A stretch of 64,000 nt of DNA, taken from NCBI RefSeq assembly GCF_001696535.1, contig NZ_MBQE01000001.1:1488001-1552000 (forward strand), given 5' to 3'. Both the position numbers and the translations under genes were made by a program. Under the pieces are notes generated by a model. The model was not told where the DNA came from, did no database searches, and saw only the letters and a list, made by a program, of their open reading frames with translations. This DNA is from Stappia indica (GTDB taxonomy: Bacteria > Pseudomonadota > Alphaproteobacteria > Rhizobiales > Stappiaceae). Of the stretch, positions 25,445 to 33,842 are shown piece after piece. Every line of letters begins with the position of its first letter. The stretch's first letter is position 1.

Positions 25445-26045
25445 TCAGCCGGTCAGCAGCCCGTCGCGCATCCACACCTGCATCTGCTTGCGGCTGGAGG
25501 CGGTCTCGCCGACATCGGGCCAGTCGAAGCCGACCGTCAGCCCCTCGACCGGCAGATAGCCGCGCTTGCGCCAGAACGGATCGAGCGGGCTGTAATCCTT
25601 CGGCCGCGCCGGGTGGTCCATGGGGCGGATCACCGCGCAGAACGCCGCACGGTCGAAGCCGAGGGCCCGCGCATGCGCCTCGCGCGCATCGAAGAACCCG
25701 TGCCCCAGTCCCTCTCCCCCGAAACTGCGGATCGAGCACGGATTCGGCGAAATAGAAGATCGTCGCGGGGTCGAAGCCCGCCGCCTCGAAAGGATCGCGG
25801 AACTCCGCCACCTCTTCTGCGAGCGGCTGGCCCGTCGCCGCACCGACGATTTCTTTGCCGGCTAAGGCACCAACGACGACGGCGCCCTTTCCTTCCGCAT
25901 ATCGGCGCAGATACGTGCGCTCGTAGTCTAGCGAGCCCTCGTAGAGATAGGGCCATTCGCGGAACACCTTGACCCGCAATGCCGCAAGGTCATCCAGCGC
26001 GTCGCCGATTTCGTTACCCGTCAAAGTAAAAAGCTCTGCCTTCAT
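25445..26045 (-). pseudogene. GNAT-family N-acetyltransferase, interrupted by a frameshift
   Basis: The first part from ATG 26045 (MKAELFTLTG) reads to about 25720 and includes AESVLDPQFRGRG, where GNAT motif A should continue. The next residues in that frame are nonsense. The correct continuation, GLGHGFFDAREAHARALGF through PMDHPARPKDYSPLDPFWRK to a stop at 25445, lies in another frame. Removing one base within the run around 25704-25720 restores a full ~200-residue protein with an intact R-G-x-G-L-G acetyl-CoA loop. Either the gene is recently broken or the run contains a sequencing error. The substrate is unknown. It is divergent from speD. Confidence 0.8.
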
Positions 26046-26167
26046 CGCCTCTCGCCGGTTTTCGGGGACTTGCGGAAAAACGTCCATTGCATCGCAGCAC
26101 GAACCACCCTATAGCACCCCCGTTCGGGACTGAACCCGGGTTTCATCTGCTGGTTGGGGAGACCGCC

Positions 26168-26707
26168 ATGTCTGACGACGGCCTCTTCCAATTGGGGATG
26201 GACTTGGAAGCACGTCACCATGAGGGCGCCGACGCATCGTTTGCGGACGCATATGCCTTCGACGTGCCGAGAAGCACCACCCATACGGAAGACAACGACA
26301 CTACCGCGCCTGCGGCCAACACGCAGGACGACCGGCTCGATCACTTCATCGAGCGCGAGGGCGTCCGCTGTGCCGGTTCGCATCTGATCATCGACCTCTA
26401 CGACGCTTCGCGTCTCGACGATCTTCCCTTTATCGAGGAGACGTTGAAGACCTGCGTCACGGAGGCCGGCGCAACGCTGCTGCACATCCACCTGCACCCG
26501 TTCGAGCCTACCGGCGTGAGCGGCGTCGCGGTGCTGGCCGAAAGCCATATCTCGGTCCACACCTGGCCCGAGGCAGGCTACGCCGCCTTCGATGTGTTCA
26601 TGTGCGGCGATGCCCGGCCGGAAAAATGCGTGGAGGTTCTCGAGCAGGCCTTCCGCCCCGGTCGCACCAGCGTCAGCGAATTGCTGCGCGGCAAGGAGGT
26701 CGCATGA
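26168..26707 (+). CDS. speD: S-adenosylmethionine decarboxylase proenzyme (SpeD)
   Basis: 179 residues from ATG 26168 (GGGGAG nine bases upstream). The C-terminal ~115 residues are a class 1B SpeD: LAESHISVHTWPEAGYAAFD includes the Glu-Ser pair at which the proenzyme cleaves itself to make the pyruvoyl group, and the downstream CGDARPEK cysteine is the conserved proton donor. It makes decarboxylated SAM, the aminopropyl donor for spermidine. An acidic, disordered N-terminal extension of ~55 residues precedes the catalytic domain and is longer than usual. The stop overlaps the start of speE. Confidence 0.94.
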   Translation: MSDDGLFQLGMDLEARHHEGADASFADAYAFDVPRSTTHTEDNDTTAPAANTQDDRLDHFIEREGVRCAGSHLIIDLYDASRLDDLPFIEETLKTCVTEAGATLLHIHLHPFEPTGVSGVAVLAESHISVHTWPEAGYAAFDVFMCGDARPEKCVEVLEQAFRPGRTSVSELLRGKEVA

Positions 26708-27576
26708 GCGACGGGCTGGTCTTCCGCGAGACGCTCTATCCGGGTGTCCAGGTGCAGTATTCCTGCGACGACATCCTGTATCAGGATCGCTCCGAGCATC
26801 AGGACCTCGTGCTGTTCGCCAATCCGGTGTTCGGCAAGGTCCTGATGCTCGACGGCGTCACCCAGGTCACCACCGCCGACGAGTTCATCTATCACGAGAT
26901 GATGGCGCATGTGCCGATCCTCGCCCATGGCGAGGCGCGCGAGGTGCTGATTGTCGGCGGCGGCGACTGCGGCATGGCCGAGGAGGCCCTGAAGCACAAG
27001 GGCATCGAGCGGCTGACCCAGGTGGAGATCGACGACGCCGTCGTCGAGTTCTCCAAGGAGCATTTCGCCGACTTCAACGCCTCCGTCTTCCAGGATGACC
27101 GCTTCGATCTGGTCATTGCGGACGGTGCGCGCTTCGTCGCCGAGACCGACCGCCGCTTCGACGTGGTGATGGTGGATTCCACCGACCCGATGGGGCCGGG
27201 CGCCGTGCTGTTCACGCCGGAGTTCTATCGCGGCGTCCACCACTGCCTGAAGCCGGGCGGCGTGCTGGTCACCCAGAACGGCGTCCCCTTCCTGCAGAAG
27301 GGCGAGCTGGTGTCCTCCATCGGCCACTTCTCGAAGATCTACCGCGACGCCTATGCCTATGTCGCGGCGATCCCGACCTATTTCGGCGGCCATATGGCCC
27401 TCGGCTGGGCAAGCGACAATCCGGCCCTGCGCCGCCAGCCGCTCGACGTGCTGGAACAGCGCTTCGAGGCAGCCGGGCTCGACACCCGCTACTACACGCC
27501 GGAAGTGCACCAGGCCGCCTTCGCGCTGCCGCGCTTCATTCGCGATGCGGTCGCGGAAGGCCGCAAGGGCGCCTGA
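26704..27576 (+). CDS. speE: Spermidine synthase (SpeE)
   Basis: 290 residues from ATG 26704 (ATGA overlap with speD). The N-terminal beta domain is followed by a Rossmann methyltransferase-like core. The SAM-binding loop is IVGGGDCGMAEEALKH, the acidic ribose-binding residue is in VEIDDAVVEF, and the catalytic aspartate is in VDSTDPMGPGAVLFTPEFY; AIPTYFGGHM and LGWASDN are also conserved. It transfers the aminopropyl group from decarboxylated SAM to putrescine. The loop differs from the common GGGDGG..RE form (Cys for Gly, and AEE). Operon with speD; a terminator follows. Confidence 0.93.
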   Translation: MSDGLVFRETLYPGVQVQYSCDDILYQDRSEHQDLVLFANPVFGKVLMLDGVTQVTTADEFIYHEMMAHVPILAHGEAREVLIVGGGDCGMAEEALKHKGIERLTQVEIDDAVVEFSKEHFADFNASVFQDDRFDLVIADGARFVAETDRRFDVVMVDSTDPMGPGAVLFTPEFYRGVHHCLKPGGVLVTQNGVPFLQKGELVSSIGHFSKIYRDAYAYVAAIPTYFGGHMALGWASDNPALRRQPLDVLEQRFEAAGLDTRYYTPEVHQAAFALPRFIRDAVAEGRKGA

Positions 27577-27604
27577 CGCCTCTCGGCCAGGACCGGAAAC
27601 AAGA

Positions 27605-27634
27605 CGCCCGCGCGATCCCTCGCGCGGGCGTTTT
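27605..27634 (+). terminator. Intrinsic terminator after speE
   Basis: A 10-bp perfect stem (CGCCCGCGCG at 27605-27614 with CGCGCGGGCG at 27621-27630) with a 6-base loop, then TTTT. Confidence 0.85.
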
Positions 27635-27778
27635 CGTTCCGGCCGCGGCACGTTGCCTCAACGGCATATTGCAACCGGATGGATACATACTTGAAAGGGA
27701 ATGGGAGTAATCTGGACAGGCCTTCGGGACGGGAGGGCGCACTTCCAACGAAGCCATCCTTTTTTTCAAGAGGTAGCC

Positions 27779-28303
27779 ATGTCCCACATCAGCAGCAGCC
27801 TCCATACCGGACGAACCTCGGCCAGCTATTCCCGCGCGCAGATCCTGCTTCACTGGCTCATCGCGGCCCTGGTCGTCTTCCAGCTCATCTTCGGAGAATC
27901 CATCCAGGACTATGGCCACGTCCTGCGAGACGGCCAGGTGCCGGACGGTCTGGTCTGGCTGATGGGCAACCTGCACATCTGGGTCGGTGTCGCAGTGCTC
28001 GCGCTCACGCTGCTGAGGCTGAGCTTGCGCGTCAGGCTCGGCGCGCCGCAGCCGCCGGCGCTCGCACGGCATCTGCGTCTCACCATGCACGCCACCTATG
28101 TCGCGTTCTACGTGCTGCTCGTCGCCGTGCCGGTGACCGGGCTCCTTGCCTGGTACGGCGGCATCCACCTTGCCGGCGAGGTGCACGAGACACTGAAGCC
28201 CGTGTTCATCGTGCTGATCGGCCTGCATGTGGCGGCCGCCCTGTACCACCGCTTCGTGCTCAAGGACGATGTCATGAGCCGCATGAGCCTGTTCGGGCGC
28301 TGA
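27779..28303 (+). CDS. Cytochrome b561 family protein
   Basis: 174 residues from ATG 27779 with AGAGG upstream. Four membrane helices with the b-heme histidines in the expected places: YSRAQILLHWLIAALVV (helix 1), GNLHIWVGVAVLALTLLRL (helix 2), and VHETLKPVFIVLIGLHVAAA with HRFVLKDDV (helix 4). The PVTGLLAWYGG loop is also family-typical. It passes electrons across the inner membrane, for example to superoxide or quinone. No obvious partner gene is adjacent; the MsrP gene at 60714 is far away and normally uses a different b-type partner. Confidence 0.9.
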   Translation: MSHISSSLHTGRTSASYSRAQILLHWLIAALVVFQLIFGESIQDYGHVLRDGQVPDGLVWLMGNLHIWVGVAVLALTLLRLSLRVRLGAPQPPALARHLRLTMHATYVAFYVLLVAVPVTGLLAWYGGIHLAGEVHETLKPVFIVLIGLHVAAALYHRFVLKDDVMSRMSLFGR

Positions 28304-28344
28304 CCGCGTTTCGCGCGCCCCCACAGCTCGAACGGCGCGCGACC

Positions 28345-29442
28345 TCAGTCGCGCGCCTCGAGCCACTCTCTCAAGCCGGCCCGGTCGCCGGACAGAACCC
28401 CCTCCGCCACCCGGCGGCCGACCGCCGCGCCGAACTTGTAGCCATGGCCCGAGCAGGCCGAGACGATGGTCAGCCGGTCTTCTCCGGCAACGAGAAAGTG
28501 CTCGTCAGCAGTGAAGGTGTAGGCGCAGGTCACCACCTCGCTCACCCGGTACTCGGCGATGCGCGCAAACGGCGGGCCGAAATGATCGCGCAGCCGCTCG
28601 CCCTCGCCGGGTTCGGGAACGCGCCGCTCGTCGGCGCCGGCGCGCACCTTGTGGATGCCCGCCCCCACCTTCAGCCCCGTGCCGCGCACCGGCGGCAGCA
28701 CGTAGCCGTCGACCGTACCGCCGACATCGAGGATCACCGGCGAGGCCTCCCAGGCGGCAACGAGATCCGCCGGCGGCTCGAGATAGGCGACCGCCGTGCG
28801 ATAGGAGGTCAGCCGGTCGGAAAGCTGCGGGAACAGCTGCAGCACCCAGGCCCCGGCCGTCACCACCACATGGTCGCCGGCAAGCTCCTCGCCGCCCGAA
28901 AGCCGCACCTTGCCCGACGCCGCATCCACCGCCTCCACCCGCGTCTGCGGGCGGATCGTCACGCCGGCGCGCTGCAGGAAGCCCAGCAGGTCCTGCCCGA
29001 TATGCCGGCACAGCAGCACGCCGCCCTCCGGGCTGAAGGCCGCCGAATGCACGCCGCCGGGATCGAGGAAGGGATGGCGGCGCACCGCCTCGTCGCAGCT
29101 CAGGTCTTCCACCGGATAGCCACCGGCCAGCAGGCTGTCGCGATACTCGATGGAGGAGTCCCGCCCGGTCTGCGACACCAGCAGGAACCCCGTATCGGCC
29201 AGATGCTTGGCGCCGAGATCGGCCCACATCTCGTCCCAGGCCGCATAGGCCTCGTCGATCCGCCGCTGATAGCCGCCCTGCGCCCCGTAGGCGCGGCGGA
29301 TGATGCGGTGATGGTCGCCGGAGGCCGACAGCGGATTGGGGATCGGCCCCTGCTCCAGCAGCACCACCTCGACGCCGCGCTTTGCCAGCGACCATGCGGT
29401 GGAGAGCCCGGCAATGCCGGCGCCGACGACGATGACCTTCAT
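28345..29442 (-). CDS. FAD-dependent oxidoreductase, sarcosine oxidase / N-methyltryptophan oxidase type
   Basis: 365 residues from ATG 29442. The FAD Rossmann motif is at the start (VIVVGAGIAGLSTAWSLAKRG). Near the C-terminus, VVTCAYTFTADEHF contains the cysteine that carries covalent FAD in monomeric sarcosine oxidase, followed by SACSGHGYKFGAAVG. The enzyme oxidises N-methyl amino acids or similar secondary amines with O2. The basic residues of the sarcosine-oxidase active site cannot be verified here, so substrate remains open. It lies 50 bases downstream of a SnoaL-like gene on the same strand and is likely co-transcribed with it. Confidence 0.85.
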   Translation of the reverse strand: MKVIVVGAGIAGLSTAWSLAKRGVEVVLLEQGPIPNPLSASGDHHRIIRRAYGAQGGYQRRIDEAYAAWDEMWADLGAKHLADTGFLLVSQTGRDSSIEYRDSLLAGGYPVEDLSCDEAVRRHPFLDPGGVHSAAFSPEGGVLLCRHIGQDLLGFLQRAGVTIRPQTRVEAVDAASGKVRLSGGEELAGDHVVVTAGAWVLQLFPQLSDRLTSYRTAVAYLEPPADLVAAWEASPVILDVGGTVDGYVLPPVRGTGLKVGAGIHKVRAGADERRVPEPGEGERLRDHFGPPFARIAEYRVSEVVTCAYTFTADEHFLVAGEDRLTIVSACSGHGYKFGAAVGRRVAEGVLSGDRAGLREWLEARD

Positions 29443-29491
29443 GGGTACTGCCTCCTTGCCGGCGCGGGCCGCCTGCGGCTGCGGGCTCAGA

Positions 29492-29902
29492 TCAGGCGCC
29501 GACCTGGGCGATCCACTCCTGCAGATTGTAATAGGTGGTGATGCGGGCGATCCGCCCCTCGCGAATGTCAAAGAACGTGCCGGCCGGCAGGCGATAGGTC
29601 TGCCCCTCCGCCGGCGGCAGGCCCTCGTCGGTGACGAGATAGGTGCCGGAGACGATGAACTCGGCCGCTGCGCGCGTGCCGTCCGCGCTGGCGAAGATCA
29701 CGATGTCCGACAGCTCTTCCTTGTAGCAGCGCGTCATGTGGTCGTTGAACGCGGCGAACAGCGCCTTGCCCTGCCGGCGCTCGCCCTGGTTCACGTCATG
29801 GGCGATGTCGTCGGTGACCAGCTCCAGCATCGCTGCCGTGTCGCCGGCGTTGAAGGCAGCGTAATAGTCCTGGAGGAGCTTGAGGGTCGCAGCGTGCGGC
29901 AT
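29492..29902 (-). CDS. SnoaL/ketosteroid-isomerase-like (NTF2 fold) protein
   Basis: 136 residues from ATG 29902. It starts LKLLQDYYAAFNAGDTAAML, the classic NTF2-fold opening, and has the conical-barrel strand pattern up to RIARITTYYNLQEWIAQVG. The family includes hydrolases, isomerases and ligand binders acting on small hydrophobic molecules. Proteins of this exact shape often sit next to a sarcosine-oxidase-like gene, as here (50-base gap). Catalytic residues cannot be assigned. No start competes: the longer in-frame extension is Arg/Pro-rich. Confidence 0.82.
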   Translation of the reverse strand: MPHAATLKLLQDYYAAFNAGDTAAMLELVTDDIAHDVNQGERRQGKALFAAFNDHMTRCYKEELSDIVIFASADGTRAAAEFIVSGTYLVTDEGLPPAEGQTYRLPAGTFFDIREGRIARITTYYNLQEWIAQVGA

Positions 29903-30020
29903 GTCTGGTTCCGGTGTTCGGGAAAGGAAGAAGGCAGGCGTTGCGGCCGCATTCTGGCCTCCCCGTCCCGGCCTTGGCAAGCCGCGCCCGCCCCTCTTGT
30001 CCACACGTTCCACCCCGCGC

Positions 30021-30452
30021 TCACTCGGTCGGGACGGCGTCCTCTGCATACTGCGCCAGGAACGCCGCGCTCGGCGGGATCGGCTTGATCATGTCGATCA
30101 GCACGCCATTCGGATCGCACGTGATGAAATGCCGCTGGCCGAAATCCTCGTCGCGAATGTCCAGCAGGATCGGCAGGCCCGCCGCCTTCAGCCGCGCGTA
30201 TTCGCCGTCGACATCCTCCACCTCGAAATTGAGCAGCAGCCCGCCGACCGTCTGCCCGCGTGCAGGCGCCGGGATCGTCTCATGGCTGCCGTCCAGCACG
30301 GCAAGGTTTACGGACGGATCGCTTTCCGACTGCAGATGCACGTACCAGTCGGCACTGAAGACCCGGCGAAAGCCGAAATGCGTCTCGTAGAACCGCGCGG
30401 TCGCGTCCACCTCGCCGGTCATCACCACCGGATAATAGCTCGTCACCTTCAT
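30021..30452 (-). CDS. VOC-family (glyoxalase/dioxygenase fold) protein
   Basis: 143 residues from ATG 30452. One VOC domain made of two beta-alpha-beta-beta-beta modules: [20 protein letters not shown] at the start and [20 protein letters not shown] in the second half, ending with [18 protein letters not shown], where the final acidic and aromatic residues may bind metal. The family covers glyoxalases, extradiol dioxygenases and antibiotic-binding proteins; the function here is unknown. It is divergent from the TetR gene at 30629 and shares operator-like repeats with it, so it is probably the regulated target. Confidence 0.85.
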   Translation of the reverse strand: MKVTSYYPVVMTGEVDATARFYETHFGFRRVFSADWYVHLQSESDPSVNLAVLDGSHETIPAPARGQTVGGLLLNFEVEDVDGEYARLKAAGLPILLDIRDEDFGQRHFITCDPNGVLIDMIKPIPPSAAFLAQYAEDAVPTE

Positions 30453-30570
30453 GGCCCGTCCTTCCTTGCTTTCCATCGGCAGCGCGCCCGCCGCCCCTGC
30501 GGCCCGGCCGTCTTGCCCGTCCCTCGGCGACAGCAGCAAACCCTTGCCTGCCGGCGCCGCTCCATGTCAC

Positions 30571-30615
30571 ATACATGCAGCCTGTATCCATATACATACA
30601 AACAGTCTGTATGTA
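30571..30615. promoter_or_regulatory. Two inverted repeats, probable TetR-family operators
   Basis: TACATACA at 30593-30600 and TGTATGTA at 30608-30615 are exact complements with a 7-base centre. Just upstream ATACA at 30571-30575 and TGTAT at 30583-30587 form a second, shorter copy of the same half-site. They lie between the divergent VOC and TetR genes, 13 bases from the TetR start, in an AT-rich pocket. Confidence 0.8.
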
Positions 30616-30628
30616 AATAGGTGACCCG

Positions 30629-31255
30629 ATGGACCACACGATGACGGACAAGCCCGACCGGCGGCGCGGCAAGGGCCGGGGCAATTCCGAGCGCTCCGCC
30701 GAAATGCGCGGCGAGCTGATTGCCGCCGGCCGGCGTCTCTTTGCCGAAAAGGGCTTCGCCGAGACCTCGACGCCGGAGATCGTTGCCGCCGCCGGGGTGA
30801 CGCGCGGCGCGCTCTATCATCACTTCGCCGACAAGACCGCGCTCTTCGCCGCCGTTTTCGAGGCGGAAAGCCGCGAAGTCGCGCGCGAGATCGAGGACGG
30901 GTCGTCTGAAGCCGCATCAGCGCGCGAGGCGCTGCTTTCCGGCGCGCGGGCTTACTTTACGGCGATGCGCGCGCCCGGCCGCTGCCGCATCCTGCTGGTC
31001 GACGGCCCGGCGGCGCTCGGCCCCAATGAGGCCATCCGCCTCGACGCCCTCCATGCCGGCCGAACCCTGCGCGAGGGGCTGTCAGAGGCCCTTGGGCAGG
31101 GCGACTTGCGCCCCCTGCCCCTCGATGCGCTGACCGGCGTGCTCTCCGCCGCCTTCGACCGCGCCGCCCTCGACATCGCCTCGGGCACGGACGAGACCGG
31201 CTTCCTCGCTGTCTTCGAGGCGCTTGTCGACGGGCTGCTGGCTCCGGAACGGTAA
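30629..31255 (+). CDS. TetR/AcrR family transcriptional regulator
   Basis: 208 residues from ATG 30629. The N-terminal helix-turn-helix (about 25-70) is clear: ELIAAGRRLFAEKGFAETST then PEIVAAAGVTRGALYHHFAD. The C-terminal ligand domain (about 85-208) is all-helical. It is divergent from a VOC-domain gene with two matching inverted repeats between them, so autoregulation plus repression of that gene is likely. The effector is unknown. The next gene (GST) is convergent and 19 bases away. Confidence 0.92.
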   Translation: MDHTMTDKPDRRRGKGRGNSERSAEMRGELIAAGRRLFAEKGFAETSTPEIVAAAGVTRGALYHHFADKTALFAAVFEAESREVAREIEDGSSEAASAREALLSGARAYFTAMRAPGRCRILLVDGPAALGPNEAIRLDALHAGRTLREGLSEALGQGDLRPLPLDALTGVLSAAFDRAALDIASGTDETGFLAVFEALVDGLLAPER

Positions 31256-31274
31256 GACCCGCTCCGGGCACGCC

Positions 31275-31982
31275 TCAAGCCAGCCCCAGTTCCTTCAGCG
31301 CGTCCTCCAGCCTCACATGGCCGAGGAACCCGCCCGCGGAGGCCGCCTCCTCGCCCGCTTCCACGCCGGCGGCAAAGTGCACCGCCGGATCGTCCGCAAG
31401 CCGCGCGAACAATACCTGCAAGCGCGGGAAGGCGCTGCGATCCGGCACGCCGTGATATTCGGCCCAGCGCGCGATCCCGTAGAAATAGGCATCGGCCAGC
31501 GTCCGGCTCTCGCCCAGCAGATACGCCCCCTCGCCCAGCATCCGCTCCAGCTGCGCATGGGCGCCCGTCAGCTTTGCCTGCGCATAGGCGACGAGCACCG
31601 CCTTCCCCTCGCCTTCGACGCCATGCTCATAGGCATGCCAGAGCGGGCTGAACCCGTCGAACAGCGCCGTGTTCAGAAAGGCCAGCATCTGGTTCAGCCG
31701 GTCGAAGCCCGCCGTTCCCTGGCGAAAGCCGAGACCTCTTTCCGCCCCCTGCGGCGCCAGATGGTTGAGGATCGCCATGCTCTCCGCCACCAGCCGGCCG
31801 TCGGCGGTGGCAAGGCTCGGCGTCTCGGCGACCGGGTTGATGCGACTGTAGGCCTCGCTGCGGATTTCATCGCCGGCCATGTCGATGCGGCACAGCCGAT
31901 AGGGGATCTGCAGCCATTCCAGCGCGACGATCGAGCCGAAGGAGCAGCCCGCCGGCACGCCGTAGAACAGGATGGGGGTCAT
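31275..31982 (-). CDS. Glutathione S-transferase family protein
   Basis: 235 residues from ATG 31982. The thioredoxin-like N-terminal domain begins ILFYGVPAGCSFGSIVALEW, with a serine/cysteine region (CSFGS) in the place of the catalytic residue, and has the cis-proline glutathione-recognition site NPVAETPSLATADGRLVAES. The C-terminal helical domain has the usual TLADAYFYGIARWAEYH motif with the conserved aspartate. Bacterial GSTs of this kind detoxify electrophiles or reduce disulfides. It is divergent from a LysR regulator at 32106, which probably controls it. Confidence 0.9.
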   Translation of the reverse strand: MTPILFYGVPAGCSFGSIVALEWLQIPYRLCRIDMAGDEIRSEAYSRINPVAETPSLATADGRLVAESMAILNHLAPQGAERGLGFRQGTAGFDRLNQMLAFLNTALFDGFSPLWHAYEHGVEGEGKAVLVAYAQAKLTGAHAQLERMLGEGAYLLGESRTLADAYFYGIARWAEYHGVPDRSAFPRLQVLFARLADDPAVHFAAGVEAGEEAASAGGFLGHVRLEDALKELGLA

Positions 31983-32105
31983 GATGTTGTGTCCCTTTGC
32001 TTGGGGCGAGAGGTCTCGCCCGGATGCCGGGACTATGCAATTATGGACGCTGGTGCTGTAGCCCGCGATATGCCGGTTTCAAGTCCACAGATATGGACGC
32101 TGTCG

Positions 32106-32981
32106 ATGTACAATCTCAACGACCTGCGCTTCTTCGTCCGGGCGGTGGAGGGCGGCGGCTTTGCCGCTGCTAGCCGCCTGTCCGGCACGCCGAAATCCAC
32201 CGTCGCCAAGCGCGTTGCCGAGCTGGAGCGCCAGCTCGGCGCCCGGCTGGTGCATCGCAGCTCCCGCAGCTTTCGCCTCACCGATGTCGGCCGGGACGTC
32301 TACGAGCATGCGCGCGCGGCGGTGATCGAGGCGGAAGCGGCCGAGGCCGTCGTGCGCCGCCGTCTTGCCGAGCCGAGCGGCACGGTCCGCCTCACCGCCT
32401 CCGTACCGGTCTCCCGCTTCCATCTGGCGCCGAAGCTCGCAAAGATCCTGCAGCGCCACCCGAAACTCTCGGTGAAGCTGCATGTCAGCGACCGCTTCGT
32501 CGACCTTGCGCATGAGGATTTCGACATCGCCGTGCGCAGCCACCGCGCGCTGCTGCCCGATTCCGGGCTGATGCAGCGGCGCCTGTCGGAGGAAGCGGTG
32601 ATCCTGGCCGCGGCACCGGCCTATCTCCAGCGCGCCGGCACGCCGCAGACCCCGGCCGACCTCGCCGCCCACGAACTGATCGACATCGGCGACGGTGCCC
32701 CCTGGCAGCTGGAAGGGCCGGACGGCGCCCGCGCCGAAGTCCGCCCCGGCTCCCGCCTGTCGCTGAACGAGGCCGGCATGCTGCTCGCCGCCGCCTGCGC
32801 CGGTCTCGGTATCGCCTGCCTGCCGCAGCAGGTCGCCGCCGGCGCTCTGGAGCGGGGCGAGCTGCTTCCCCTCTTGCCCGGCTGGCGCGCCGGCACCATC
32901 ACCACGACCATCCTCACCCCGCACCGCCGCGGCGTGCTGCCGGCCGTGCGCGCGGTGATCGAGGCCCTTGTCGAGGCGTGA
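32106..32981 (+). CDS. LysR family transcriptional regulator
   Basis: 291 residues from ATG 32106; an in-frame upstream ATG would add about a dozen residues. Winged helix-turn-helix at the N-terminus (LNDLRFFVRAVEGGGFAAAS then TPKSTVAKRVAELERQLGAR), followed by the periplasmic-binding-like effector domain (SGTVRLTASVPVSRFHLAPK onward). The AAA-type subgroup that regulates adjacent redox or GST genes is a plausible home. The gene is divergent from the GST at 31982. An 11-bp direct repeat, TATGGACGCTG, occurs at 32042 and 32092 in the shared control region. Confidence 0.9.
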   Translation: MYNLNDLRFFVRAVEGGGFAAASRLSGTPKSTVAKRVAELERQLGARLVHRSSRSFRLTDVGRDVYEHARAAVIEAEAAEAVVRRRLAEPSGTVRLTASVPVSRFHLAPKLAKILQRHPKLSVKLHVSDRFVDLAHEDFDIAVRSHRALLPDSGLMQRRLSEEAVILAAAPAYLQRAGTPQTPADLAAHELIDIGDGAPWQLEGPDGARAEVRPGSRLSLNEAGMLLAAACAGLGIACLPQQVAAGALERGELLPLLPGWRAGTITTTILTPHRRGVLPAVRAVIEALVEA

Positions 32982-32996
32982 GCTGCGCCCGTCCGG

Positions 32997-33695
32997 TCAC
33001 GCCATGTCGTGCGGCACCAGGATGGCATCGTCGTCGAGCCGCACCGGCGTTTTCGCCGGCCGAACGTCGTCCGGCACGGGTGCCGACAGCAGCTTCACCG
33101 GCAGCGGAAACGGCACCGACCGCCCCTCGGCCTCGATCTTCGCAAGTACCCCCTGAAGCATCTCGAGATGCTGGTGGTTGGCATGGGTGCTCGGCCACAT
33201 CGTCTGTTTCAGAACCGGCCCGGCGAACCCGCCCCCTTCCGAGCGCTCGCAAATCGCCTGCAACAGGCGCACCTCGTCGCTGTCGTTCGGATCGAAACCA
33301 CTTGGGGCCCATCTCGTTCCGCCCGATGCGAGGTCGAGCGCCACGTCGTCGCTCATCAGCTTCAGGATGTCGATTGCCGTTGCCGCATCGCAGTCCGGCT
33401 GGCGCACGACCCACAGCAGGATCGGGTGCAGATGCTCCTCATGGTCCCAGTTGAGGTCGGGCAATATGTGCCAGAGATCCGGGCTGCGCGGCGCCCGCGT
33501 CTGCAGCCAGGCCAGGATCTCGGGCATTTCGATCCGCGTCATGGCGGCCGGCTCTTCCGGCCGGGCAATGGTGGCGGCGGGCACGCGCTGCTGCGTCCGC
33601 CGCCTGGCTAGGCGTGGCAGATGGCGCACGACCAGAAAGGCCGTTCCCGCGATCACGACAAGGTACCAGAACCAGATCGGCAATCCGTCGAGCAT
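32997..33695 (-). CDS. Membrane-anchored protein with DUF4274-like domain
   Basis: 232 residues from ATG 33695. One membrane helix at the N-terminus (about 5-25, LPIWFWYLVVIAGTAFLVVR), then a basic linker. A domain around 75-130 with PDLNWDHEEHLHPILLWVVR and DCDAATAIDILKLM resembles DUF4274, whose members carry an Asn-Trp-Asp motif and a Cys-Asp-x-x-x-Ala-x-x-x-x pattern. The C-terminal part (150-232) is charged and of unknown type. Function unknown. It is convergent with the LysR gene (15-base gap). Confidence 0.65.
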   Translation of the reverse strand: MLDGLPIWFWYLVVIAGTAFLVVRHLPRLARRRTQQRVPAATIARPEEPAAMTRIEMPEILAWLQTRAPRSPDLWHILPDLNWDHEEHLHPILLWVVRQPDCDAATAIDILKLMSDDVALDLASGGTRWAPSGFDPNDSDEVRLLQAICERSEGGGFAGPVLKQTMWPSTHANHQHLEMLQGVLAKIEAEGRSVPFPLPVKLLSAPVPDDVRPAKTPVRLDDDAILVPHDMA

Positions 33696-33842
33696 GGCAA
33701 TCACCTCAAGAATGCAATGCTTCGACCATGCCGGCACGGCCTTAAGCCGGCCCTAACCCGACCCAAAAATCAGGCCCAAAAACGCAAACGGGCGCGGCTA
33801 TGCTTCCGCGCCCGAAAGGGTCATGGTCTTGCGAAAACAGCC

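Noticed and set aside
27679-29541. A 620-codon plus-strand frame spanning cytochrome b561 and the oxidase
   Set aside because: It runs across two recognised genes in other frames, is Arg/Ala-rich, and has no ribosome site.
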